The notes under the pieces: model-generated | Seen by the model: only the letters and a program-made list of their open reading frames with translations | Databases searched by the model: none | What the model was told of the DNA's origin: nothing | Position numbers and translations under genes: made by a program | Part shown: piece by piece, positions 1 to 10,749 of the stretch | Position numbering within the stretch: the stretch's first letter is position 1 | Layout of the letters: the number at the start of each line of letters is the position of its first letter | Origin: Liopterus haemorrhoidalis | Taxonomy: Eukaryota > Arthropoda > Insecta > Coleoptera > Dytiscidae | Assembly: GCA_963971575.1 (NCBI GenBank) | Contig: OZ020616.1 | Location: 12,617,575-12,681,574 of the forward strand | DNA length: 64,000 nucleotides | Reading direction: 5' to 3'

Positions 1-365
1 CTTGTACCCGCGACATCTATGTCGAAATGTTAACATAACCAGAGAGTCCTATACCCGCTTTCTCATTTAACCTTATATGGGACTTGAGACAAGACATACC
101 TGCATCCAAATATTACCATCACAAACTCATCATGAAGCTCATCTGATGAAAACTCAATATTGAATATTTTAACACTGCATAATTATTATGCCAGGTGTTT
201 TAAAAAAGAAAAGACTTTTGCCACTGAAAGTAGATCTTTCATTTGGTATAAAAATATATTTGGCATAATTCACACCAGGTGCGCACCCAAGATTTTTCCT
301 TTAGGGAGGGAAAGCTTAGAAGACCTTCCTCAGGGATGGACTGGGACTCACATTTTATCGGGAAA

Positions 366-396
366 CTAGCAGTGTACCCGATGCTTCGCTACCGGA
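366..396 (-). mobile_element. Helitron 3' terminus
   Basis: On the minus strand this reads as a short GC hairpin (CCGGTAGCGAAGCATCGG) followed by GTACAC and the terminal CTAG, with a T as the next host base. Hairpin plus CTRR is the Helitron 3' signature. It lies downstream of, and in the same orientation as, the helicase remnant at 500-690. It resembles the 3' end of the Helitron at 38862-43059. Confidence 0.7.
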
Positions 397-499
397 AAAA
401 AAAGCAGCCGTAGATGGTTTAGACTGGGCCCATGTGGGAATTGGTTAAACTCTACTTCTACTTTGTTTTACTCTACCATTTTATAAATATATTCTTGTT

Positions 500-690
500 C
501 ACAAATTATTTAAGTACTTTATAAATGACATTAGTAGTATAGTCACTTGATGACAATACGAATAAATGTTGCGCTGTATTAATTCGCGGAAATCCACATA
601 CAGTTGCCCATGTGAGAAGCACTCTTCGCGCTCAAGTCGACACCGGCCTCATGAAGCGTTTGGCCTTGTGATTTATTAATCGTCATTAAA
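500..690 (-). pseudogene. Helitron helicase (RepHel) C-terminal remnant
   Basis: The minus strand, read from about 686 downward, gives a peptide beginning MTINKSQGQTLHEAGVDL, which matches the late motifs of the Pif1-like helicase domain of Helitron RepHel proteins. In that family this stretch is followed by a SHGQLYVA-type motif. Here it decays to SHMGNC after a frame disturbance. A later NVIYK fits the usual end of these proteins. RepHel proteins drive rolling-circle transposition. Only some 60 residues are recognisable and the Rep domain is absent. It shares orientation with the 3' terminus at 366-396, so both probably belong to one decayed element. I am fairly sure of the family. Confidence 0.65.
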
Positions 691-1395
691 AAACAAAATT
701 CATAATTTTTCTTTTCTGATGCTACTTTTTTTTACATATCTATCTTTCAGCTCGGTACCATACCTGGAAGTGAATTAGAATTTCCGGGCATACACAAATT
801 TTCTTCTATTTTTGTTAAATAAAATGTTATTTGACAAAAATAGAAGAACAAGTAAATAGCCCACACTGAAAAAAATGCTTATCCATCGTACTCGAATGGA
901 CCTTGGTGAATAAAAAAATAAAATAACAAAATTCATAAATAACCTCAAAAATAAAAAAAAAAAAAAAAAAACAGAAAACAGGTGTTCGCTTATTTTTCGC
1001 TCTGCATACAATAATCATAAGCTATGATCATAAGTTTTTCTAAATAATTGAGTAACGAAGTCTTATCAGTTCTAACAAAACATCCTCAGACAATGTTTAT
1101 GCTCCGGTCGTTCATTTAGGATATTGGCCGAATTGACTCAACGATGTTAATACAGGCGTACAATCAACTATTGAAAGTAAATTCCCATCTCCTCACTGTA
1201 TGTTTAATAGATATTTCAATGGTCCTATATAATTAAAAACAAAATTATTAATTACTCGTTTCTGATGCCATTTTTTTCAGATTTTAGATTTTTCTCGTTA
1301 TGTTGATAGTAATTCTTACCTGTTTGTCCAATTTCAACTCGGTACCATATCTGGAAATGGGTTAAAATTTCCAAACATACACAAAAACTTTCTGT
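684..1395. repeat. Diverged direct repeat (about 684-806 and 1230-1392)
   Basis: Two blocks share the order AACAAAATT, TTTCTGATGC, a T-tract, then CTCGGTACCATA, CTGGAA and a CATACACAAA end. The first abuts the helicase remnant, so this is probably a partial duplication within the decayed Helitron. The DNA between the blocks holds no recognisable gene. Confidence 0.5.
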
Positions 1396-1440
1396 TTTAT
1401 ATACACACACCGGCAAATTTAAAGGAACAGATATAAAAAT

Positions 1441-1868
1441 CTAATTATTTTCCATGTAGTGTACATATTGTTGATACTTCTCAGGTAATGTCTCTAGTAC
1501 GATGTTTTTTGGAATAATGTTCAATCGGGTTGAGGTCAGGGGAGCACGCTTGTTATACCCACTTGATTTAAAAAGACTGTTACACAGCGTGCGACGTGTG
1601 GGCGCGCATTGTGTTCCATTAGAGTGAAATTTTCTCCGATATATGGGGCAAAAGGTACATGGTTTTGAAGAATATCTCTGATGTTCCAATCTGCAGTTAA
1701 CGCTTCGCCATCAATCACCACCAACTCTGTGCGAGCTCCCAAACATTTTCCACCCCACACCATAATTGAACCTCCACCAAAAGATACAGTAGTAGCAAAA
1801 TTAAATGGTGCATTTTATTCTCCTTGGCGTCGATACAATCTTTTCCTACGGTTTAGTAGAGCATTCAA
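1441..1868 (-). pseudogene. Tc1-like transposase fragment
   Basis: Reading leftward from about 1850, the minus strand gives the Tc1 core block GGGSIMVWGG, then GRTELVVIDG, then a DNARPH-type motif seen here as HNARPHVA. After a frameshift near 1555 it continues as PDLNPIEH. In Tc1 elements the Asp of DNARPH and the Glu of NPIEH are catalytic, so the first of these has become Asn (HNAR). The first catalytic Asp region and the N-terminal DNA-binding domain are missing. The remaining piece covers roughly the second half of a usual 340-residue transposase. It is truncated, frameshifted and dead. Confidence 0.85.
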
Positions 1869-1943
1869 AGCTATCTAGATATAGGCTACAAAATAATAAA
1901 ATTTAAAAAAAAACATAATTTTCAGTGTGTTCAGATAATTTTC

Positions 1944-2159
<216 letters not shown>

Positions 2160-2381
2160 ACTGACTTCATCTATCTAAACACAAGTGCTGACCAGAAACC
2201 AAAAAGGACTTAAAAAGTTGATTGTTGATTCGTTCATTTGTCGTTGAACAGACTTCTTTAAAAAGCTGAACTTTAAGTATATAAAGGATTGATACTGACT
2301 GGTATAGATATTAGCTGAGCTAATTTAAATTGATTTCAATAAAATTAATAAATCACTTTCGCAAATATTCTGCGACCAATA

Positions 2382-3167
2382 GACCATATTAGTGTGTCGT
2401 CACATACATGTGCTGCCATCTGAGAGCTGAGTCCTTTTGAAGTTTAAAATACATGGGACATTACTTTTGTTACCTTAATTTTATAAATATTTTCAATTTT
2501 GGAGCAAAAAATATGTATTTTTGATAAATATATACTAATATATACAGTCCAGACACTTTATATTATAGAATAATGATTTTATAAATATATAAATAAGGTT
2601 TCGAAGATATATTTATAGGTTACGTTTTTAAATAATATGAAAATCGGAATATCTTTAGTATTTATTTAATTAACACTAAGTAATCATTAATATTTTGTTT
2701 TAGAATGCATATTGGTGTATTGTTTTGCTCCGAATTGTAACAATTACATCTACATTATTAATTGCAAATTTTTTCGTTTTTTGACAGATGAAAATGAAAA
2801 ACAATAATGGAAAATTAAAAACAACATATTATTCCTTTAAACCATTTAGATATGGTACACACACTTATTGCTATGTTACTTGCCTTAATAACGATTATTA
2901 ACGTAAATTTTTCAAAATTAACCTACAAAATAATATTGTTCTGCAAAAATAATGACATATTAAATTATAATGTATAAAATAAGAATATTAATAAATAAAT
3001 ATTGACTTGTAGTTTTGATGTGAAGCACTCTCTTACTTTGAAAACTTAATTTATATTTCCAAAATACAATTTAACAAAAAAACAACATGCTAAATTCAAA
3101 TAAAAGGAATCCAACCGCGAGACGGCAGCACTGAATCTCATTTTGTGACGTAGTTACTAATATGGTC
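2382..3167. mobile_element. TA-flanked TIR element (MITE-like, 786 bp)
   Basis: The left end GACCATATTAGT and the right end ACTAATATGGTC are inverted copies, each next to a TA dinucleotide. Homology between the arms extends inward through a TCGTCACA/TACGTCACA block and TGCTGCC. There is no coding capacity. TA duplication and the TIR point to a non-autonomous Tc1/mariner-type element. Confidence 0.7.
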
Positions 3168-3169
3168 TA

Positions 3170-3985
3170 TTAGCTAATGTTTCCATAATTTTAAAAAAAT
3201 ATGTATTAAAGGAAGTATTCAGTGTTTCAAGAATAAAAAGATTATCCAGCCTTAAGTAGAGTATTTAATGTCAAATTTTGAAAATGCGTATGTTTGAAAT
3301 GCAGGTATATTTGACGTAAGTGAGTGTTATCAAACATCTCTATTTACACTGAAACGAACGGTTTGTGGTAATTGGTAACTTCTCATACGTGAGACAGGTA
3401 TTAGAGTGTATACACCTACTTCGCAAGATTTTAATTTGATCATGAGTCCGCACAGTCATTAGGCATACGGCGTAATTAGCCGGTGTAAGCGGCTTAATTA
3501 AATATACGCTACCAATGGCTTTAACTTCTCAGCTTCAGTGAATGGATGTTTTCATGCTAATTGTATTTCATACTCGCAGGGGTGAACAAAATTTAATAAT
3601 ATTGGACTCCTTTCTTAGAAATAAATGCGAAAGAATACATTTGTACAAATGTTCAGTTCTTCGCTTTTGGAATTCATGAAATATTTACCACTGTTCATTA
3701 AATTTCAAATTTCCGGGGAAACATTTTCAGTGGAAAATCATAACGATTTATTTATATTCGTGAATTCACTTAATCCCAAGGAACCTCTAGATAGAGCCTT
3801 CTCCATTTATGGGCAATTTTTGGGACCCCAAAAAATTTCTAAACAACAAAAAATTTCAAATTTTGGCGCACCCAGTTGATGTGGAAATTATATCTTAATA
3901 AAAGCAGCGGACTAAAAGAGGTATTTATCAGGCAGCAGACAGGAAAATTTCGAGTAAGATATATTAATAAAATTTGAGGCTGTAT
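3170..3985. other. No recognisable gene
   Basis: An 84-codon open frame at 3625-3879 has no family I recognise. Its 3' end contains GGCGCACCCAG, a hAT-like terminus, so it probably spans transposon debris. Confidence 0.4.
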
Positions 3986-4041
3986 CTGGTTTTTAGGGTT
4001 TTGTAGGTATGACCAAAAAACCCTTATACCGTCATTTTGTC

Positions 4042-4115
<74 letters not shown>

Positions 4116-4117
4116 GT
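4042..4117. repeat. (GTCT)n microsatellite
   Basis: About nineteen tandem GTCT units inside repeat family A. Copy 2 has only about four units at the same place, so the tract has expanded or contracted between copies. Confidence 0.97.
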
Positions 4118-4601
4118 GTTCGGTAAAAATTGTAGCCAAAGGGCTAAACCTAGAGAGTTGAAATTTGGCATGCTTATACAACTCTTTGACCCGCACATAG
4201 GAAAAATACTAAAACATCTAAAAAACATATCCCCCTAAAAATATAAACAAATATGTGCTCATCGAAAACAAAAATATTTTTTTTAAATTCTGAGTAGGGT
4301 ATCAAATGAAAGCCCTTGGTACGTGGATTAACGATCAAATTTTAATTTTTGCAAAATAAATTATTTTGAAGCGATTTTTGCCAAAATTGTGCAAAAAAAA
4401 TTTTGTCCCACACCCTGTAGCCCAGATGGTTTAAACTAAAAATCTGAAAAAATTCTAAGTAATGTAAATTGGTGTGAACCGGAATAGTACAACAGGAATT
4501 TTTGATCAGATTATGTTTTTGGAACAAAAAGCATTTTTTGTGTTTTTTTGCTAATAATGTTATAGTTATATAGTTATATAGACGCTGAACAATAACGTGT
4601 T

Positions 4602-4670
4602 TCTTGGTGCAGTGGCTAAGATACTTGCATTCTGCCCGAGAAATTGAGTTCGAATCCTACGAGAGGAGAG
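4602..4670 (+). other. tRNA-like module inside repeat A (not a tRNA gene)
   Basis: A box-A-like GGTGCAGTGGCTAAG is followed about 30 nt later by a good box B, GAGTTCGAATCC. This resembles the D and T arms of a tRNA. No closing acceptor stem is evident. At the same position in copy 2 (37755-37825) there is a different tRNA-like stretch, so it looks like the RNA polymerase III head of a SINE-like component. Confidence 0.45.
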
Positions 4671-5084
4671 AATATTATTTTTTATTTTTTTTTTTTTTGC
4701 ATTTTTATATTGATTAAATTATTTTTTCAAAATTCTAGTTATATTTTGGCAATTGTTGCATTTAATTTTTAAAAGCGTAAATTTAATAACCAGTGTACAC
4801 GAATGAGTTTCGTGTACAGAATGTACACGAAATCAAAGGGCATAAAAGGTACTAAAAACAACCAATGGAAGCCATAGGCGCAATTTTCAAAATCTTAATG
4901 AACCTTGATATATAAAAAAAATACTGCACATCTTTATAAACTTAAATAGTGGTAATAGGCATTCGAATTAATTCATAAAAAAATATTTTGACATAAAATT
5001 TGTTTTGGCATCCCAAATAATCATCATTCACTTACTGCAAAACCCTGAAATGTGTGAAAATTCACACTTCACATCAATTTTTTA

Positions 5085-5443
5085 TTTGTTTGGCCTCATA
5101 TTTGGTTTCTACACGTTGCAGATGATTGCGGATTTTAATGTTTTTGTTTTTTTTTTTTTTGGGTGATTTTTCTTCAAATCTTCATTTGAATGAAGACAAT
5201 ATCCGCAAAAAAAATCAATTTTTGCTGACTGTCTGTCCGAGATTCACACAAAAATGGCTGGACATATTTGCACGCAATTTGGTTAGATGATCGAGTAGGA
5301 CCAGGGTTCGAACATAGGCTATAAGGCATTTCAAAAAATTTAATCTAGGGGTGTTTCGGGGTTAAAACTGTTTATTAAAAAACTTAAAATATCTTCCTTA
5401 TTATTAACATTTAACAGGAAAATACATAGAGCAATAATTGTTT
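5085..5443 (+). repeat. Interspersed repeat family G, copy 1
   Basis: Shares CCTCATATTTGGTTT, GTCTGTCCGAGA, ACACAAAA-ATGGCT, CCAGGGTT-GAAC and TTTCGGGGTTAAAACTGTTT, in the same order, with 35565-35905. It ends where the inverted mariner segment begins. No coding capacity. Like family A it carries a GTCTGTC motif ahead of a segment on repeat-element half turns. Confidence 0.65.
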
Positions 5444-5553
5444 ATAGTAATAAAATCAGTGACAGCGTATAAATTGAGCGAATAGTTTGTTGACCATGAG
5501 CGTTATAAAAAAACGAGTTTGTGGAAAAAATGGATATTACTCGTGAAGGCTTC
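5444..5553 (+). mobile_element. Inverted copy of the mariner 5' end
   Basis: This plus-strand stretch matches, at roughly 85 percent by eye, the 5' end of the mariner that fills 5554-6572 on the opposite strand. It includes TATAAATTGA, AACGAGTTTGTGG and GGATATTACTCGTGAAGG. The join to the transposase C-terminal region lies at about 5544-5553 within TGAAGGCTTC, a sequence present near both parental segments. Confidence 0.8.
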
Positions 5554-6572
5554 AACAGCTTCTTGAGGTGATGAAAATCGTTGTTCGCGCATTTTTTGTT
5601 TGACATTGGGGAACAAAAAAAATCGTTGGTGCATAAATCAGGTGAATACGGGCAATGGGACATTAATTCGATGTTTTTTCCTTCAAATATTCAATTGTTT
5701 GACGTGCTGTGTTGGAGCATGCATTGTCATGATGAAGAATGATGCGACGTTTTTGGTTGTTTTTCTTGATTTTGTCGATGACTTCTGGCAAACAAATTGT
5801 TGTATACCATTCAGCATTAACTGTTCTCCGATCCTCTAAATGAATGGTTGCGACATGTCCAGTAGAACCGAAGAAACAAGCGATCATTTTCTTGGAAGTG
5901 CTTCGTGAACGAACAAGTTTAGTGGGTTTTGATTTATCTCTGAAGACTCAAACAGTGGATTGTTGCTTAGTTTCCGGTTCATATGAGTAAATCCAAGTTT
6001 CATCACCTGTAACGATGTTGTATACGGATTTTGCAGTGCCCTTTTGAATTTTTGAACATTCCCTTACACCAATCAACACGAGACTTTTTTTGAGCTTCGG
6101 TCAAATTATGCGGAATCCATCGGGAACAGATCTTTTTCACAGCTAAATATTCATGCAAAATCGAATGTATCGCAGTTTGCGATATGCCAAAGGATGCCTC
6201 TATCTCACGGTAAGTCACATACTGATCTTCTTCAATAATTTTGCGCACAGCATGGATGTTTTTTTGAATCACAACCGATTTTGGTCTACCTTAACGAGAT
6301 GCATCACTGATGGACGCCCGACAACGTCGAAATTCTGCAAACCAATTGTAAACAGTCTTTTCTGATGGTGCTTCATTACCAAAAGTTGAACAAAGCAAAT
6401 CTATGCATTGGTGTTGAGGTAGGCCTTTACTAAAATCGTAAAAAATCATCCAACGAAAACCTTCACGAGTAATATCCATTTTTTCACAAACTTGTTTTTT
6501 TAAACGGTCACTGTCAACAAACTTCTTGGTCAATTTATAAGCTGCCATTGATTTCACAATAACAAATGTCAA
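5554..6572 (-). pseudogene. mariner (DD34D) transposase, copy 1, decayed
   Basis: The minus strand encodes, in broken frames, an N-terminal two-helix DNA-binding region (GFRWMIFYDFSKGL, TVYNWFAEF), the second helix-turn-helix (YVTYREIEASFGISQTAIHS), a NLTEAQK linker, then GHVATIHLEDRRTVNAEWY, HHDNA and SPDLCTNDFF. The spacing from the HHDNA Asp to the NDFF Asp is 34 residues once a frameshift is allowed, which identifies DD34D mariner. Stops lie near 6290 and 6010, and a frameshift lies near 5665. The C-terminus is cut and joined to the inverted 5' segment at 5444-5553. A second copy lies at 51095-52376 on the plus strand. It cannot make an active enzyme. Confidence 0.9.
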
Positions 6573-6929
6573 AAAAACCGAACGATCAAAATATCGATCA
6601 TCTGCGCTAGTTCTTCCATGAGATTATAACTCTGTATGAGATTTTATCATTTTATTACAAATTAATTACGCTTATTACATATAAAAAGCCTTGAATAGAA
6701 GGCCGTAGACTTATCTCTAACTTATCTTTATAACTAAAATGTGATCATTTCACAATTGTTTCAAAAATTACAAAAATTACCAAATATTTACTTCCAGATT
6801 ACTCCATTCAAGATTCCAGAGTTCAAAATACTCCAAAATGAAGGTTTTTTATTAGAATAAGAAACAGCCTAGTGTCTCAAGATATGAGAACTAAATGATT
6901 ACAGTGGATATGTTATGAACCAACTGATT

Positions 6930-7600
6930 AATCCGGGCAGTATTCACAATACCTTGACATTATGAATAATGCCCAAAACAATCGGGCAAGATAATAAATA
7001 TGTATGTATGTATGATATTTTATCACATTGTCTGGTCATTATAAATAGCGCCACAATATTGTTGGGCACTTTAATAATGTTAATGGTTAATAGTTCGTTT
7101 ATTTTATTACTCGAGTACCTAAAGTTGTATTTACTTTAACTATTATTAGTAATTATTATTGAGTTGTTTATTTCTTAATGGTTCTGCGGTTACTGCTTAA
7201 TTTTGTTAAATTGATAATACGCAAGTAAAGGTTCAATACGTAAATAATAGAAAGTATTAAATAAAAAAAATAATGCTAAATAAAGTTATTAAGTTGGTTC
7301 TCTTTGTTTCTCAATGATTATTATTGTTAACTTCTTAAAATTGTTTTTTTGTTACGTTGGTACTAATTTATTTTATTACTTGAGTATCTAAAGTTTTATT
7401 TTCTTCATTTATTTTTAATATTTTTTATTTTGTTGTTTATTTCTTAATGGTTCTGCTGTTGCTGCTTAATTTTGTTAATTTGTTAATACGTTTGTAAAGT
7501 TTTAATATGTAAATAAACAAAAGTTATTTAAACAGAAACTGCTTTAATCACTCTGGCCAACGGTTACAGAGCAGTATTCATAATGCCCGGGCAATTTAAT
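6930..7600. repeat. AT-rich stretch with a diverged 270-bp direct repeat
   Basis: Blocks at about 7097-7255 and 7369-7530 share TTATTTTATTACT-GAGTA, TTGTTTATTTCTTAATGG and GCTTAATTTTGTTAA in order. GGGCAGTATTCAcAAT near 6937 and GCAGTATTCATAATGCCC near 7571 bracket them, suggesting one decayed element. No gene. Confidence 0.5.
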
Positions 7601-7718
7601 ATTTTTTCTAACATTTATTATCTTGCTCGATTGTTTTTATAATTACTAAATACATAATAAAAGTAAATTTTAAGTAAATGATTTAAAAACATTTTTTGAT
7701 TGCATTTACTTACATATA

Positions 7719-8463
7719 GAAGGGATGTTTCCAAAGTTCTGGGAATTTAGCTATAATTTTTATTATTTTGTTAATTTTCGTCAATATTACAATGTAGTTT
7801 TTCAACATAATCTCCATTTAACTGAATATATTTATCCCAACGATAAACTAATTTTTTTAAGCCGTCCTCAAAGAACTTTTTTTATTGAGTTTCTGTTCTG
7901 GTCCCAACAGCCTTCGCACCCAGCGCGGCGAAACCTTGCTAACGCCCAAACAATCATGCAAGATGTCATGAACTTGCCGTGTACCTATCCCTAGGCGCAC
8001 ACTAATTTGACGAATAGTCATTCGCTTGTCCTCTTTCAGTAGGTCTTCGACGGCATTAATGTTTCTTTCATTTACCGACGCTTGGGCGCCCACTGCGTGG
8101 ATCGTCTTCTAGTGATGTTCTACCGGTTTTAAAACGATCGATCCACCGATAAACAGTACTTTTGGATTCTGCAGACTCATCAAATACTCCTTGCAGACGC
8201 TGAATAATTTCTGATGTTTTCACACCTTCTTTCCACAAAAAGAAAATTATTGCTTTTTGAGATTTTGCTGCGTCTTCCATGGTTACAAAAACAGTGGTAT
8301 GAAAACGCGTCTATATCAGTCGAACACCTAAATCAGACTGAACAATTTTGCACTAGATAGTTGCATAAACATGTCAAGACTTGTCTGGCACCAATAACAT
8401 TGCCTATAAGTTCTGCGTAATTTAATTATAGCACAATTCCCAGAATTTAGGAAACATCCCTCG
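7719..8463 (-). mobile_element. mariner derivative lacking its catalytic core (745 bp)
   Basis: The ends GAAGGGATGTTTCC (left) and, inverted, CGAGGGATGTTTCC (right) are TIRs flanked by TA on both sides. The minus strand encodes the transposase N-terminus from an ATG at 8280 (ending in GRTSLEDDPRSGRPSV), shifts frame near 8085, and continues with a second helix-turn-helix (MTIRQISVRLGIGTRQVHDI) and RWVRRLLGPEQKL. It then jumps directly to the C-terminal tail read as FFEDGLKKLVYRWDKY and LNGDYVEK. All three catalytic Asp regions are gone. A full mariner is about 1.3 kb, so some 550 bp have been lost between the DNA-binding domain and the tail. The product, if made, could only bind ends. Confidence 0.88.
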
Positions 8464-8795
8464 TATCTTTAAATATTTTTACCTGAAGACCTGAGTATTA
8501 GAAATACGGCCCATTCTAGATAGTTTAGTAGGATTAACATGCTGTTAATCACACTAAACTGTCGTTAAATCATTATAGATCACCAAGCCATGTTACAATA
8601 CTTTGAAAATTACTATACAAATCTTGTATGAAGATGCGCGTATATAAATTAAAAAAATAAAATTAATATTTACACCGGGCCGCTTAAAAAATTTGACGGT
8701 TCATGGTATTTTTGGTTTGAGAAGCACTGTTCTAGACCGTATAAAATCAAAGTCGTGTAAAACAGGTCCCTATAAAAACAGAATTGGGTGTATAA

Positions 8796-9689
8796 TAGGG
8801 ATTGTAAATTTACCGACTTTTTCATTTACCGGTAATTCGGTAAATGAAAATTAAATTACCGGTTTACCGGTAATTTACCGATTATTTTTTTTCTTGAAAA
8901 ATAAAATTAAGGTGATAAAAATATGTCATTTTGATTTCCATTTCATATTTTTTAAGTTAAACAAACTATAATAACTTTTAGAAACAGAATTAAAATAATA
9001 CAGAAAAATAAAAATACAACAAAAATAATATATAGCACCTATTACCTAATACCATTTTATTGATTACCAATATGTATTTTGCACAATCTTAAGGCATAAT
9101 ATTAGAATCTTGTATTAAATATTTGTATTTAATTATTTTAAACAGTTGTTAGAAGTAAAAGATTTATTTAAGGTTCAAATTTTAATGTTATTTTACAATA
9201 ATATTGCATTAGTTTAGTGTCCTGTTATAATGTGGTGTATTCAAAATTGCTATTAATTTAAAAAATACGTGAAATATTTACATATTATTATTTTTCAATA
9301 TTAAAAAAGAAGTTATTTACTTACTCTTTAAGAAAAAGGTTGATTGTAACGATTTTAAACTTTTAAAAATCACAAAAAACTGCAGCGTGCAGACTGCAGA
9401 GCACAAATCACGTACATATGCTAACTGGCGGTTTCTGTACGATTTACAGCGGCTCTTAAACCCAAAATAGTTTAATTTAAAATTACACAAAAAATATCTC
9501 CCATAAAATTAATAATTAGGTATATTTTACACCTTTTTTTACTACCGGTAAATTTTTGTAATTTACCGGTAAATTTACCGAACGTTTTTTTGTCAATTTA
9601 CCGGTTAACCGGTAAACCGGTGAACCGGTAAACCGGTAAACCGGTGAACCGGTAAACCGGTAAACCGGTGAACCGGTATACAATCCCTA
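8796..9689. mobile_element. hAT-type non-autonomous element with ACCGGT arrays
   Basis: Termini TAGGGATTGTA and TACAATCCCTA are inverted copies, flanked by a perfect 8-bp duplication GTGTATAA (8788-8795 and 9690-9697). Eight-bp duplications are typical of hAT. Both subterminal regions are packed with ACCGGT: a few copies on the left (about 8828-8880) and about ten on the right (9598-9677), partly in a regular 9-nt rhythm. The inner part is AT-rich without coding frames. Confidence 0.88.
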
Positions 9690-10124
9690 GTGTATAATGG
9701 TACTATTTTAGTCAGTCAAACCCCTTTTTTTCCTTGCTAAGAAAGTAAAAACTAAATTTAACAATTTGACCACACAGGTGTGCCGACAATATATTTAGTC
9801 TAATAGTCGTGATTGACAGGTGTCAGAACTCTGTTTGCTTTACCGCATTAAGCTACTAAAGGCCCGACTTAAGAGACTTACAGCAAATACCATTTCAAAG
9901 TTAACAGTTTATTCTGCATTATTAACTCAAAGGATTCTTTAAATAGGATTAAATGTTAATCCTAGTATAATACAGATTTTAACAATAAGTGTAGAATCCT
10001 ATTCATGGGAAAATAAATTTTTGTATAGATAACATATGTAGTTGTAGAAGCGTGGTACTGTTGAGAACAAAAATCACTTATTTTTTTATGATTTCGTAAG
10101 GGTTGAAGCAGTCTACAGTCGACT

Positions 10125-10345
10125 AAAGTGAGGAACAGAATGCAACGAGTTCTACGTCGCGTTGACGGCGTTTGGACGGCGTTATCTGTCAGAGGAAAGT
10201 TAAAACTAATCTGTCGTACGCAAGTGCACAGAATGTGTAACGTCCTAGCGGCGTTCCAACGCCGTTGATACTGAATGTTCGTCAACTTCCAACTTTTGAC
10301 GCCGTTGAACGTTGACGTAGAACACCTAACCTCAGTTTTTACTGA
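10125..10345. mobile_element. Short TIR element (MITE-like)
   Basis: GTTCTACGTC and ACGGCGT on the left recur inverted on the right (ACGCCGTTGAACGTTGACGTAGAAC). GAGG lies just outside the left block and its complement CCTC just outside the right block. The interior contains further GGCGTT motifs. No coding sequence. Exact ends and target duplication were not resolved. Confidence 0.5.
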
Positions 10346-10361
10346 ATGGTGAAACAAAGAA

Positions 10362-10727
10362 AGTTATAACAAATTTAAAGTCTTTTAATTATAGGCATTC
10401 TGTATGAAAACGCGGAAAATAATATTTTTTTATTACAAGATCACATGACCGTTTGAGCCCTTTGGGACCCTCCGAATCGCATTTAAAAGACTTTAAATTT
10501 GTTATAACTTTCTTTTGACAAAAGGGCAAGCAATATTAAATCAGAGAAAAGCACAAAAATTTGGTGTTTAAGTGGAAATGCAATTTTCCCTATGACCGGA
10601 AAGCGTGCAGGGGTTTAGTACCATCCCTTTTTTGTTGTCACAGGGTAAATATTCTCTCCTCCAAAAGGCATGCTGTATGAAATCGGAGACCAAAAACTGT
10701 CATGAGCTCCCGGTCTATTAGTGCTTG
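10362..10727 (-). mobile_element. Family B palindromic element, truncated copy
   Basis: One arm and the centre of the element seen complete at 17134-17697. The right end reads GAGCTCCCGGTC followed by TA. The left arm is missing, with the copy starting inside the TTATAACAAATTTAAAGTC block. Confidence 0.8.
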
Positions 10728-10749
10728 CTGCTTGTATACTATTTTTTCT

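Larger units (their letters stand above)
3988..4925 (+). repeat. Interspersed repeat family A, copy 1
   Basis: The block starts with TTAGGGTTTTGTAGGTATGACC, runs through a (GTCT)n tract, a GAGAGTTGAAATTTGGCATG segment, an internal tRNA-like module, and ends in AATGGAAGCCATAGGCGC. The same order recurs at 37040-37980. Shorter, more diverged parts occur at 30640-30890 and about 59525-59610. No coding frame crosses it apart from the microsatellite artefact. The superfamily is unknown to me. Confidence 0.75.

Noticed and set aside
333..352. CAGGGATGGACTGGGACTCA as a hAT left end
   Set aside because: Resembles a terminus, but no partner end or 8-bp duplication was found.
3839..4228. 129-codon minus-strand frame
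   Set aside because: Its middle is a Thr-Asp-Arg-Gln repeat from (GTCT)n, and the flanks are repeat family A.
4602..4670. Possible functional tRNA gene
   Set aside because: Box A and B are present, but there is no matching acceptor stem and the module is embedded in a repeat.
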